Of a DNA stretch of 64,000 nt, positions 42,586 to 55,000 are shown piece by piece. The notes beneath the pieces were generated by a model. That model was not told the DNA's origin, did not search any database, and saw only the letters and a list, made by a program, of their open reading frames with translations. Numbering within the stretch: the stretch's first letter is position 1; each line of letters opens with the position of its first letter. Source of the stretch: Doris montereyensis (Eukaryota; Mollusca; Gastropoda; Nudibranchia; Dorididae). The translations under genes were made by a program, and so were the position numbers. The stretch spans positions 595,990 through 659,989 of the forward strand of contig JAXRKP010000034.1 of assembly GCA_037039925.1 (NCBI GenBank). Reading direction: 5' to 3'.

Positions 42586-42899
42586 CATAATATACTACTT
42601 AATGAAAGAATTCATATTAATGCAATATGACAATTTATTAATGTTACTTGAATTAAACAAATTTTGTTTCACATCTGTGATTTCCGTCTTTGACTACTTG
42701 TGTATTGTGATCATTGTAACCATATCATTGATCCAGAGGTAAGAGGTGAATTCAGTCATCAAGTGCCTTGCAAGGCTGTTGTGCTTCTAACAATGTGTTT
42801 GATGGCTATTTTTAGCCCAGGCTTTTAACTAATCAGAATGCTCAATACAGCATTGCAATGCATCTAGATAGAATTGTCCTTGTCATTGTTGTTGTTGTT

Positions 42900-43042
42900 C
42901 TTATCGTGGGCGGCTGGGACTGCAGTTGGGCTTGACTTTCTTCCTGTCCCTCTTCACTTATCCTTCATCTTGTTTTTTCCTCTTAATTCACCCTGAGATT
43001 ACCGCATATGGTGGATTGGGTAAATTTCAATAAACCAAAGTT
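42900..43042 (+). repeat. Dispersed repeat family C copy
   Basis: TTGACTTTCTTCCTGTCCC, AATTCACCCTGAGATTACCG and GGGTAAATTTCAATAAACC match the family. Confidence 0.6.
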
Positions 43043-43044
43043 CT

Positions 43045-43855
43045 CCTTGTTTCTCTTTGCTGTTGATACTACTAGTCTATTCATTGATGCTAGCCTGCAG
43101 TTGATTTGACACAAACACAGATATATTCAAACTTGTCTGTTCTTAGTGATATTGGAGGAGACAGTAGATTTATCAAGCTGGTTCTTGTGGCTAGAAGTCC
43201 AGCCGTAACGAATGGTGCGAGCCAATTTTTCAGGCTTGAAGTAGGGAAAGAGTTAAGTTTGCTATCTATTTTTGACTTTTTTAAAATGTGGTTCGATAAA
43301 TATAGGATGTGAACTCTGTAAAAGTGTCCATACTCAAAAAGACCATTTCTTTTTTGGTTTCATTTTCAACATAAAAAAACAACCCCAAACAACCCACAAA
43401 ACAAAGCATAGAGCATTTTATGGCTTTGAATGCAAGTCCTGAAATGATTATCCTGATATAGATTAAGATATATTTAAATACATTCTACGTTAATGAAGTT
43501 TCTTCTAGTGTGCCGTAATCTAAATCTAAGCTATAGCGTGCATATGTGTTACATTTATTTACAACTTTACAAATAAAATTACATTAACTTTCACACAAGA
43601 AGCTACCTTAGAACTTCATCATTTTAACATTCAATATAGATTTGTGACATTTGGTTGCAGCAGGTGATGAAAAACAACAAATGACACCAAAGAAAAGTAC
43701 ACAGTAAAAAATGTAATAAAAATATCACAGTTGAATGAAGAATGAATGAATCGAAATGGGGCTTGAGAAGAATGTGTTCCTGGACCGACAGATGTGATTA
43801 TTACTAATTTTGAAGAAAAAAATCACATGAAAACCATGTGTATAACTCCTTCTCT
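43045..43855. other. Intergenic, no gene recognised
   Basis: AT-rich sequence between repeat C and SINE B copies. A 68-codon open frame at 43106 has no family features. Confidence 0.45.
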
Positions 43856-43859
43856 CAAC

Positions 43860-44185
43860 AGGGGACTTGGTAGTCCAGAGACAAAGTGTTGGCCTCTCAA
43901 CCAAAAGGTAGTGGGTTCAAATCCCACCAACGGTTGAAAAATTTTCTTGAGTTTTATTTTTTAGGAAAATCTACCCCCTTGGTCCAGGTAAGTGGATCAA
44001 CACTTAATCTCATAGGAGACGGACGATAAAAATTAAAAGGGGGTTCAGTGTGCAGATCACAACACTCTGTGCACGTTAAAGATCCCTTGGCTGTTTACAA
44101 GGCAGTTCAGGCAACATTAAAAATCCTACCAAAAACCTCGAGATCATCTTAGTTGTGTATGGGGGTAAATCAAATCAAATAATGG
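43860..44185 (+). mobile_element. SINE-like family B copy, near full length
   Basis: Head GGTAGTCCAGAGACAAAG and B-box-like GGGTTCAAATCCC, body GTGCAGATCACAACACTCTG and GATCCCTTGGCTGTTTACA, tail AAATCAAATCAAAT. It lies between NOL9 and FBXL13. Confidence 0.75.
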
Positions 44186-44189
44186 AAAA

Positions 44190-45330
44190 AAAAGTCAAAA
44201 GGTGGTCTGTTCAGGGGGCACTTTTTTTCTTCTTCATATTTAAAAACCTAAGCACATGAAAATTCAAGGATTGAAGAGATACTAGTAACTACAGACAATT
44301 TCATAACAATTGGTTGAAATGCAGTTTTAAAAATACCTGTTAAGTAAAGAAATTGGATAATTTTACTACTTAAATTTTTTTTGTTTCACTAGTTAAGAGA
44401 ATCAACTACATTGTACATGTATCATTTTTGTAAGGAAAATGCACCTTGAGGCACTAAGCCTTTGCTACGAAATATCTCCCGTAACACAAAATAAGGACCA
44501 CCTTTGAGAGTCATAGAAATAATAATAGTAATGGTGATTATAATGGATGATGATGATGGTAAAGATGATGACATTTAATGACAATATAATAGCTATATAA
44601 AGAATCACTTGTATAGAAGGCATAATGAAATATCAGTACTGTGCATTGTGAGTTCGTGAGTAACTCACACACACAGCGTTCACACATGTACATCATAGTG
44701 AAAGGCAAGAAAGAAAGAGAACTGACTAGTCTATTGTTACACAATCAAGGCATGATGAAAAGGCAGGGGAGGGTGTACTGGCTTTCTTCAACTTCAAGTA
44801 TACATGTATATTACATATGATACAAATACAATGACAACAATTTAAAATCACAAAATAGGTAAAGTAACAGTAAAAACAATTGGAAAGATTATTTTCTTAC
44901 TGACAAGAGTCACTGTTCACTGACATTGTCTCTTTAGCAGACATATATGCCTTTGCATTAATATGAATCTCAACATGAATCTCAACATGTACCTGTACAT
45001 CATCAGGTATTCATAATCATAGTCATAAATTTATAGACAGCCTTTGGATTTTATTCAGTTTTGACTACTTTGTAAATTATATCTAATTGACCAGTCTCAC
45101 AGGACGTGGTCAGAACGATGAATGATAAAAAAGAAATGAAATAGTTACCTTTTCAGTTAAATGGCTGGGTGCAAGGGATGACTTGCAGGAAAATGTATAG
45201 GAGTAGGATTGAATGATATGTTGACTACAATTTAAGAAAATGTTACTCTATTTAGGCGGAAAGATTGAAATACTATCTAAAATATCTTTCGTTTTAGAAA
45301 AGGGCACATTTCTTTAATTTAGAAAAAGAA
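44190..45330. other. Intergenic, no gene recognised
   Basis: AT-rich sequence with a GATGATGATG patch at 44545. No conserved frame on either strand. Confidence 0.45.
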
Positions 45331-45333
45331 CAA

Positions 45334-45490
45334 CACATCAAAAGACAGACCTTAAAGAAAGTGGGATGAAGATATAAAAGAGGCACTAATAGCAAAGAAA
45401 TTCAACTTTCACAGAAGGAAACAGGGTAGCCTGGAGAAAGATCATCCTGAGATCACCACATATGGTGTACGAGTAAATGTCAACGAAACT
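45334..45490 (+). mobile_element. Short LINE 3' fragment
   Basis: WDEDIKEALIAKKF, in the translation of 45365-45405, matches the EEDIKEAL motif of the LINE at 13380. GGAGAAAGATCATCCTGAG matches its 3' part. It then runs into GATCACCACATATGGTG, the tail motif of repeat family C. Confidence 0.6.
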
Positions 45491-45744
45491 GCTTGATGCA
45501 CATCCATATATAGAAAACATTCAATATATGAAAGCAGTTCAGCTGGACGGGACTTACGACTTGTTCATTTCTTTCCATGGCACTGAACCAAAGGGCCAAC
45601 ACCCAATAGCCCCTAGAATGATAAGAATAACAATAACTACATTGTACTATGTAATTGTACTAGTGCTAGACTAAGCCTAAGCCAGGAATGCTTTTTCTTT
45701 TCTATAATGACGTAAATTGATTCCCTAAAGTGAGCAGTTGGAGG

Positions 45745-45870
45745 GTGTTTCTGGTAGTTTCTACTTCTTTCCTTTCACTCCTCTCTTATCTTGCTGTTTT
45801 CTCTTGATTCACTCTGAGATCACCGCATATGGTGGACTGATAAGTTTCAATTAAATAAACAAACAATAGC
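45745..45870 (+). repeat. Dispersed repeat family C copy
   Basis: TTTCTACTTCTTTCCTTTC, ATCTTGCTGTTTTCTC, GAGATCACCGCATATGGTGG and TTTCAATTAAATAAACAAAC. It ends about 100 bp from the FBXL13 stop codon, so it may lie in that gene's 3' UTR in antisense. Confidence 0.62.
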
Positions 45871-45974
45871 CTAAATTGAATTTTATAATTAATAATATCA
45901 CAATATAACAAACTGTTATCCGAATAACAAAGGAGACTGGTGGTTGTTCCAAGGATTGTAACTGCAGTAACACT

Positions 45975-46059
45975 TCAACAGTAGCCGAAGTAACCAGGTA
46001 CATCATCATTGTTGTACTCGACCTCTTCAATGTGTCTTTGGATCTTTTGGGCTGCATGC
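45975..46059 (-). CDS. FBXL13: FBXL13 last exon and stop
   Basis: The acceptor attctccag is followed by HAAQKIQRHIEEVEYNNDD, VPGYFGYC and TGA (45977-45975). Human FBXL13 has KKAAQRMSSKVQQQEYNTNDPPRWFGYD and then a longer tail. The molluscan-type protein stops right after the FGY motif. Confidence 0.88.
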
Positions 46060-49000
46060 CTGGAGAATTGATTATCGAGATTATGATTAGGTGTACAGAA
46101 CATTTTTAATAATGCATTCTCCATGTTGTACTGCTTGAAAGAAAGCAGTAACTACCTCAGCCTTGGTTGATATTTTATCAAATGATGAAGATAAAATAAA
46201 ATGTATAGTCTCTATTCCCTAAAGACACATTACAAATGACAGCTCAATAGCTTTATTGTCCACCAGATAAAGCATTCAAAGTCCTTTGTAACTCATTAAG
46301 TAAATTTCTATCAAAGCCGTTACAGCCCATATAGCCGGAGCTTATCCTGGTTTCAATAGCGTAAAGTGAAACAGGTGATAATAATCACCTCCTGGCCAGG
46401 ACGCTAGTCTGACGCAGGTTTTTATTCCAAAGCTAGTGCTTGTTGTACCCATTTGCATCTGGGTAGAGTGGAGAAAATACGTGTCAAATGCAAAAAGAAT
46501 AAAAACTTGGGGAACGTTTAATTTAAACTTGAGTGGTATTGATATTCTCCCAATTCACAATTTTCCCTGTATAGGAAAATTGTGAATGTGCCTGAGTGGC
46601 GAAGATTATTTATGTTCCATTATGTATAGGTATTTCTGTCATTATTTTTAGAGCCTTAATTTCAACATAATCTTCCTTCTTTCTCCTTAAGGTTAATTAT
46701 ATAGAGTCAACGTTTGTTTCTATTTTGTAAATGAAAAAAACAGACAGACTTACTTGGTAATTTTTTTACAGTAAAGCATTTTCAAACTTTTCAGCTTTTT
46801 GCATCCTTTCCGTAAATATTTAAGAGCTTTGTCACTGTGAACAAAGAATACATACACGTATACAATCATGTACTAGTATGTAACATATCAATGGTGAAAG
46901 TTGCAATCCATGCAAGTCCAATTATGGATGTTTTGAGAAAATCAAAGAAATAGATGCTGTGCATTTTAATCTATTTTCACAGACATATACCATGTGCAAG
47001 TGTCAAAAATTAAACCCAATAATAATAGGGATAAACAGATTACTCATATGGTTATTATAAATTATATGGGTTTCTATGCCACGGAAGCCTAACTAAACGA
47101 AGCATAAGGGCTTCCTACTTAATTTTTAAAAAGCTAAAAAAAAAGGTGTTGCTATTTTTAGACTTACACGGTTTGCGACTTTTACTGTCGATATATAACT
47201 CCATTGAACATAAAGATTATGAGTATCAGTAACATATCACATGCATTATACTAGCTGAATTACCCGTTCACAGAACGGTAAGTAGATACTTTCTGTAAAA
47301 TCAAATGATGTTCCAATAAAAGTACATGTACCAACATTTCAATTAGATAAGATTTCAAGAGAACTAGATCTAGATTTTCTAGATCTTTGGGCATAAAATT
47401 ATGTCTACTTGGAATGAACCGCTCGATCATAATGATCACTGACCACATATATGATTATTGGTAGCCAGACAACTGGATGGAAATCCTTAGTCATACTTGT
47501 AATGAATAAACTGGTTGTCAAAAGCACATTTTAAACAAATTCTATATTGATGTAATACTTAATTTTGTTTTGTAGTTAATCTAGGGTCTATTAAAAGCAT
47601 TCTATTGAATTTTTGGGTATGCCATCTGTATTACTTTAAAAGATTATCCTGAAAATATGTACCCCAAACACAATTTTTTCCAGTGGTCCCGTGTTGCTCC
47701 CAGGCTTGCATCTTAATAATAAATCAAAAGAAATCCCATATACATATTGTGGACTTTGGGGATTTAGACAGTTTCACCGACGTATTTATAATCACTTTTA
47801 TCTTGAGAAGATAGCAGCATTTTGATTTCAATAGCATTTTGAAGAAAGGAATGTTAGTAAGTTAGCAAATGTTTGGTTCAGATATTTCTGCATCATTACT
47901 TTTAAGGAATTTAAAAGTATAAAATTAATTGGTACCAGTATTGGTTGTATTTTAATAAAAAATATATAACTTAAAAGAAACCCTCAGACCAAAATCTTTC
48001 TTTCTTTCAAGTTTCTTTGAACATTCGTTTCTTAATAACAGCTCCTTTGGTGGTACGTGAGAAGAATTAAGAACTGAACTCACCTTATCTGAATACATCC
48101 GCTTATATCCACCTGTGTCAGGTAATGACATACACCACTAAGGTATTGAATACTCAGATCAGTCACCTGAAAATACATGTAAGGAAAGGTATTGTTCTTT
48201 TTTCTTCATTAGGGTATGATTATTCTGAGAACAATAGTGAAAGAAAAATTGGCAAATTCGGCTCTGTAAAACGCTTTCTTTATTTTTCTTTCTGTTGTTT
48301 TTCCAGATGATAAAATGGGAATTAATTTGTCAACAATGTGCCTTTTAAAATTCTTTTTCAGGTCCGGTTAAAATATCTGATATTCTTGGATTTACACTAC
48401 ATCATCATCATCATTGCCTTTTCACCAACAAACTTCCATTTATTCCTATCTTGGGAAATTCTCGTTAAGTCCTTCCACAAAAGACCTCTTCTCTTCATTC
48501 AAGTCATTCTCCACTAGATCTAGCTTTCTCCAGGTTAATCGTGGCCTACCCCTAATCCTCTGCCACTTGTGGATTCCACTGAAGGGCATGTCTTGTAGTA
48601 CTTCTCTGAGGTTTTCTGAGGGTGTGTCTTATCCATCTCCATCTCCCTGTCCTATTTCTTCTGCTATTGGTTTCTGCGTTGTTTTTTCCCAGTGTTTCAT
48701 TTTGAATTTTATCTGACCACTGAATCGGTGGTATTTTCCTAAGGCAAATGTTGACAAAGCTCTGAAGTTTTCTGCTCAAGGTCTTTACTCTACAGTTTGA
48801 CACCTTGTTTCCCGGTATCCTCATGTTGCCATTCCCAATTCATTTTCCCACAAAGTTAAAATAATAGTTGGTATTATTTTCTCTTGAGTTGAATGTGATT
48901 CTATTTCAAACTAAGCCACATATTATGCTGTGCATACTGTTTTGACTGCACTTGTCTGAAATTCAGAGAAATATCAATTTTACTGTTCCGCTTTTTTAAA

Positions 49001-52000
49001 ACATTTCTAGACTTCTTGTGTTGGTAGCAGACAACATTAGTTGTACAAGTACGACAATGGTGGGAAAACGAAAATGATTAGATTTAGTTTGAAGTGGTAA
49101 ACAGCCTTTTCATGACAGCTGGGTTAAAAATTTGTATCCCCTAAATTTTCTTTTTCTGTGTCTCAGTAGTGACTGCTCATAAAGAAATGTTGATTCTAGC
49201 AGTTCTACTATAACTTGAATAATGACAGGAAAGACTATTCAAATGCCTCATTTATTTTTCACTATCATCTCTGTATTCATTCTCTTATATATCAATGGGG
49301 CGTTTAGCACGCAAAATTATTTGCCCTTGTTTCAGAAACACATCGGTGGTAGCTCTTTTGTGTGGAGCCTGAAGCCCTTCTTTGATTATAGTAAAATATG
49401 AGGGCAGTGAGTACCTCACGTCATTATTCATAAATAATAATGTTCTTACAAAAGCAGTATAACTACTGCTACCATTTCTACTCTTGTTAAAGGGAGGAGC
49501 AGGTTCTGAAAGCCATTTTGAAAACCCATAGAGCTAGCCAACTAGGACCTCGATTTTTGAATTCTACGTATCTAAGTTAGAGGAGAAAATATGAGAAACT
49601 GAAATTTTGTCGGGTGTTGCCATGGCAACGCCACCATATTGGATTTATGACGCTAAAATAACATGCATTTTCAAAATGTAAAATCTGCATCAATTATTTT
49701 GAATGTGTCTCAAAATCAGTACACTCCTTCATATACATCTATAGAACAAAAGTATGCATGGGTTTGGACGAATCTATCAAACTTTTAGTTTTATGGTGTG
49801 TTGAAAGTTGCATATAAAATGTTTACAATTTACAGCAATTTTAGTCAACTAAAAAATTCATTTTTCGGAAAGTATACAAAATAACATCTAACGCATGCAT
49901 ACTTTCCATGCATCAAAAGCAAGGTTTGTGTCAAATTTCAAGTCAATCAGATAAAAAATGCGAGCTAAGTTAGAAAAAAAAGGTCCAAAATGACATATTG
50001 AGATATTCGTATTTTTCTCCTATTTTCTGTTATTTGAATACCTTTTCTCCCATAAACCTAAGAAAAGAGTAGGATAATACTTTGAAACATCATAAAACCT
50101 TGAGAGGTTCTCAACTACTTCTTATTGATACTGTTTCAAGTGCACCAGCACCTTTTTACTCATTTTGAGATGGTGCCTTTTGATAATAAGTGCGTGGAAT
50201 ATGTTCCGTAACTTCCGGCCAATCTAAGGCAATATTCATAAAAGATGCTCAAATAAGGTTGTTTTGGATAGCATTCATTGTGGCGATCAAAATGACTACC
50301 AACTGGCCGTACTTTAGATAATATTTCTGGCATTTATTGTATAATAGCTGTGTTGAAAGATAGGCCTATATTGTTTCTAAAAAATTTGTATAAATTCAAA
50401 GAATCGATAATGAGCTTCTTTTATGAAATCATTATGTCGGGAATGAACTGCTCTATCCACTAGTATGATAGACTAGATTTGTCCCATTTTCGGCAAAAAT
50501 GCCATTCCCAGAACGCACTCCTCCCCTTAATAATCATTCTAATACTGTAAATCATAATGCTAACATTTGTGGTGATGATTATAATTAATAATATGAGGAG
50601 AAGAAAGAGAAGGAACAGGATGACCACCGGTAATGATAATAACAAAAACTAGATCTAGAATTAGAAATGATTGGGTAGTAGTACATAACATTCTAGGTGT
50701 TCATATTTTATAACTTATAACTGGCGCTTAACAAGATTAAAATATTATCTTTTTTCTTTGTTTGCACTGAGTTACATTGATGCACAGTCTCACATTCTAT
50801 GTGAAAGTATTATAGGCTTTCGCATTGAGGAAATGTGGCGACGTAAAAGTGATACCACGGGCAATACGTGAGATCTAATCGGGAATATCTGAAATGAGCT
50901 AAATGCCCTGTAGTTTTACATTTTGATTCATATTCATAAAATGTAATTTAGTATATTTGTGAAGTCTATGTTCAATTCTCAAATCCTCTAACAAATTATT
51001 AAATGTCTCAACCTTACTACAAGTCCAAATTGATTCTTTTTTTTCTTTTCGTATTCTATTTTTTTTTCAACTCGTTCCTTGGACAGAAGAGCATCTACAT
51101 CCAGAACTAGAACCTAATGTAACTAGATCTAGACACAGGGAGATGTAACATATCTATTTACAAGTGATATAAAAATCTCAATTATTTATTAGTTTCTATA
51201 ATAAGATAAGATAATCAGACTTGAGCAATTTAGATTTCTAAAGTTCAAAAGGGTGAAAATACAAGTATGAGTAAGTAGATCTAGCGCTCTGCTCTCCTGG
51301 CTGGCACTGGCAAGAATAAGTTGAGAAATGACACGCATAGGATGTTGAAGATGTCATAGCAACTATTTTCCCCACAATTTTATGATGTATGTCTAAATAA
51401 ATCTAGTCATATATGTTGATTCACATTTTTAGATAGATAACATTTAAGCGTTAAAGTCAGCGCATACGTCTTCTGCTGTCCCTATACAATGAATAGCGCT
51501 AGTAAAAGACAGCTACGCAAAACACTGATCTAGGAGATCGTGCAATGCATCCTGGGACAGATTGGCAGTAGGAGCTAAATGCTTCATTACAGAAATGCTA
51601 CACACAGCAGCAGCTCACATTTGTCTGAAACTGAAAGCCTAAAAACAAATGTGGTAGCCGAGGCAAGAAATAATGAGCAACTCTTATTATTATAAGAAAC
51701 ATGAGCTTCATTCATGTTTTTTTTGGGTCTCACATGTTTACATCCAGCAAGATTTAACACCGTCAACATGCGACAACAGAATGCCAGGTTCTTGATAGCT
51801 CCATCTGTTAGATTCTGAAATGGTGAAAGAAAAAAAAACTCTTTTAAATTGGTCCCCAGATATTGGAATTCAATTTCTTTAATCTAAATAAAACAGAAAA
51901 CAACAAAGTGACTATTTTTCCTGTTTGAATAAGAATTAAAGTTAGGATTCCAGAGACAAGTAAACATACAAAATAAGCATAAATTTAAATTCTTTTGTCT

Positions 52001-55000
52001 CTCTCTTGAACTATTTCTGTCCTTTCTCTCCCCTTTCTAACAGCCATGACCATCAATGCAGCACCTCCAAAGCCAAACCAGGTTACGGCACCAATGAACA
52101 GAGATGAGAAAGTAAACCTATCCCATGTTCTCCCCACATTTCCTGCTCCACCCCTTCATCTTTTCCACCATACATACACAGCACACAAACACATACATAC
52201 ACACACACACACACATACACATTAACACGCTCACAGAGAAGAAACTAGTCTTAAATTAGCAAACAACACTTGCCATGCAATGAGACAAGTCCAGCCTTTC
52301 AATTTCTCTGCACTGTTGAGCAAACTTTTGAAGTCCTAAATCAGTAATATTATTACACTCTGACAAAACGACATCTCTCAAGCCAGCGTTGTTTCCCAAA
52401 GCTGAAAGGCCCTGTTGAAATTGATGTGAAAACAAAATGTATCAAAATGAATTCCAATACATGTACAACAGTGATATACGACAATAAGTAACAACTCCAC
52501 CAAGAGAAACAGAACAAACACGTGACGTTTTAGGTATAATCCTTCGTCAGACAGCAAACGAGGAATATCTACACATATATGCAGGCATTACACAGTGTGA
52601 TGTCAGATGATGTCAGAAAGAAAAGCAGAAAGGAGGAGGAAAAAGGGAGCGAGTGGAGAGGAGAAGAATCAAGAAAGAGTAGTAAAAAAGAAAGTTAGTG
52701 TTGTGTAATAATGTTTTTAAGTTTCAGAATAAAGTTTGAAGTTCAGAAAAGAACACTTTAAAATTTCTTTAACACTGTATATTGTTATGATTCAAATCAT
52801 TCAACAGATTTTCCCAGGGCAAAGGGAAATCTGGTATTGATGTCTTTGCCGTTAGCGCTTAGGGTTGAGTGAGTAAAACATGTGCTGATATGTTATTGTT
52901 CATTCGTTATTTCTTATTTCTATACAGTGACTGGGTAAAGAAGGAAAAAAAAGTTTATCACTAATGGCTTTGTATTTGGAGGATAAATCACATCTTTTTA
53001 AAGTAACTGATGCTAGATAAAACTGTAAAAGCAAAAGGAAAAATACCTGATCTCCACAGTTGCATCCACTGATATCAAGGGAGACAAGGAGTGAACCTGA
53101 CCTAGAAGCTCCACTCCAGCTTCACTTATGTGCTCACAGAAGTTGACATTTAAATAAGTCAGGTTATGACATCTGTCCCAAAGACAAAAAGACAAACAAC
53201 AAATAAAACTACTAACAACAACAACGAAATGTGTTCAAGGAGAGATAAATATGTTAATCAGTTAATATATGAATTAGTGGAAAAATAGTAGACAGAATGT
53301 TATGCTATTTTGTGTTGTGCGAACAGAAATACTCCATGTTAATGTCTTTATATCTTTCATGATAACTACTGTCACTTTTTCAGCAAATGTCAATGTAATT
53401 AATATCAGTGATAATCACGACAGAAAAAATGCTCAATTCAATACACAAGTACATGTAATACTTGCCCAACAAGCTAGCAGCTCAGTGAGAAAAACATGAA
53501 TTTTCTCTTTAGGTTCTGATGACTAATAATTACTTGATGCACAAATTTTACAAGGACCTAAACATAAAATACAGTTGGTCAAGATTGTTTGTTTGCTTCT
53601 TTTAAATTTACCCCGTCCCCCATTGTGGTGATCTCAGGATGAATTAAGAAGAAACAGCAAGGTGAAAGATAAAGGAAAAAGATGGAAAGGAAAGAAGTCA
53701 AATCTACCAGCAGTTCCCGCCAACCGCCCGCAGTTGGTCAAGACAGGTAAAGCAGGGCAAGTCGAGAGACAGAGATGGTTGATAAGTTAATTGTTGCAAG
53801 CCTATAACTGCAATGTGAATGATTCACACGATAAGACAAGGAGACACGACAGAGACAGAGAGCCAAAGGCCCATCACTGGTCATAAATATTTCGCTACAG
53901 TCAATCTACATAATATAAAAAAAGGAAGTAAAATATGTAGTAAATAGAAAGGGCTAAAAACGACCTTTACCTTTTGTGGATATTAACCATGGCCATGTCG
54001 CCGACCCTGACACAGTTTGTTAGATTAAGCTCCCTCAGTTTGACAGCGGCAGGCCCTTCAACTAGATACCTCACGCCAGCATCACTCATCCTGTCACAAA
54101 GCAGAAAAAAATAAAACAGAACGAAAAATGAGGAAGTAAATAAGTTTTCCTGATCAAAATCAAATCAAATCCAGTCACTAGAGTATGGTTTGTAGTAAAA
54201 ATAACAAAAGTTCATCCAAGGCTGTCATGACCCTTAGAGCCGGAGCTCTTTCCATTTTCTATAGTGTGAAGCGGAATAGGTGACGATCCACTGACCTCCT
54301 GGACAGGACACAAGTTATAGGCCTACTCCCACCTGATGCTGGTACCTATTTGCACCTGGGTTGAGTAGATAAATGCTTGCCAAGTGTTCTTCCTAATGAA
54401 CACAGCATCAGACCTAGCATTTTCACATTTTCAAGATTCAAACGGCAGACTTCATGATTCTAAGTCCGGCATGGGACTTTAAAAATAATTTCAAATAAAG
54501 TTTTAGAGAGGAATGTTGATATTTTCTCAGTTTTCTTTTACTCACAGTGGACAAAGTCTCATTCACTGCTTGAAAAATTTTAAAGATCTGTGTTCTGATG
54601 TGAAAATAACTTTAATTTTTGTCTTTTTTTTACCAATCAAAGAACAGAGGACAGATAGAGATTATTTACAACTTAAAAACAGGCTATCTGTGTAACAAAA
54701 CACCAAAATTGTCTTCATCCACGCTGTTGTCTGATAAGTCATCAGTGTATGTTATCAACTTAGCAACAATCCACAGACTCTATGTGAGAGCTCACGTCAC
54801 AACGAAGATATTCTCGCCATGTGAAACCAATTTCATCGGAAGAAATGTACAAAATTGAAAAGGTCTAAGGGAGCAACCTTTGTAAAATATAAAACGTATT
54901 TACATTTGGCTTTTCTTGTAATCTTTCCAGCTATTACTGTGAATAATTTATTGACATAATGGCTTGTAACTTGTAGCAAAGATAGGTTTTACAGTTGAAA

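Noticed and set aside
54555..54600. Candidate missing FBXL13 microexon on the minus strand (SLKFFKQ after aacacag)
   Set aside because: A stop codon follows at once in the needed phase and there is no fitting donor.
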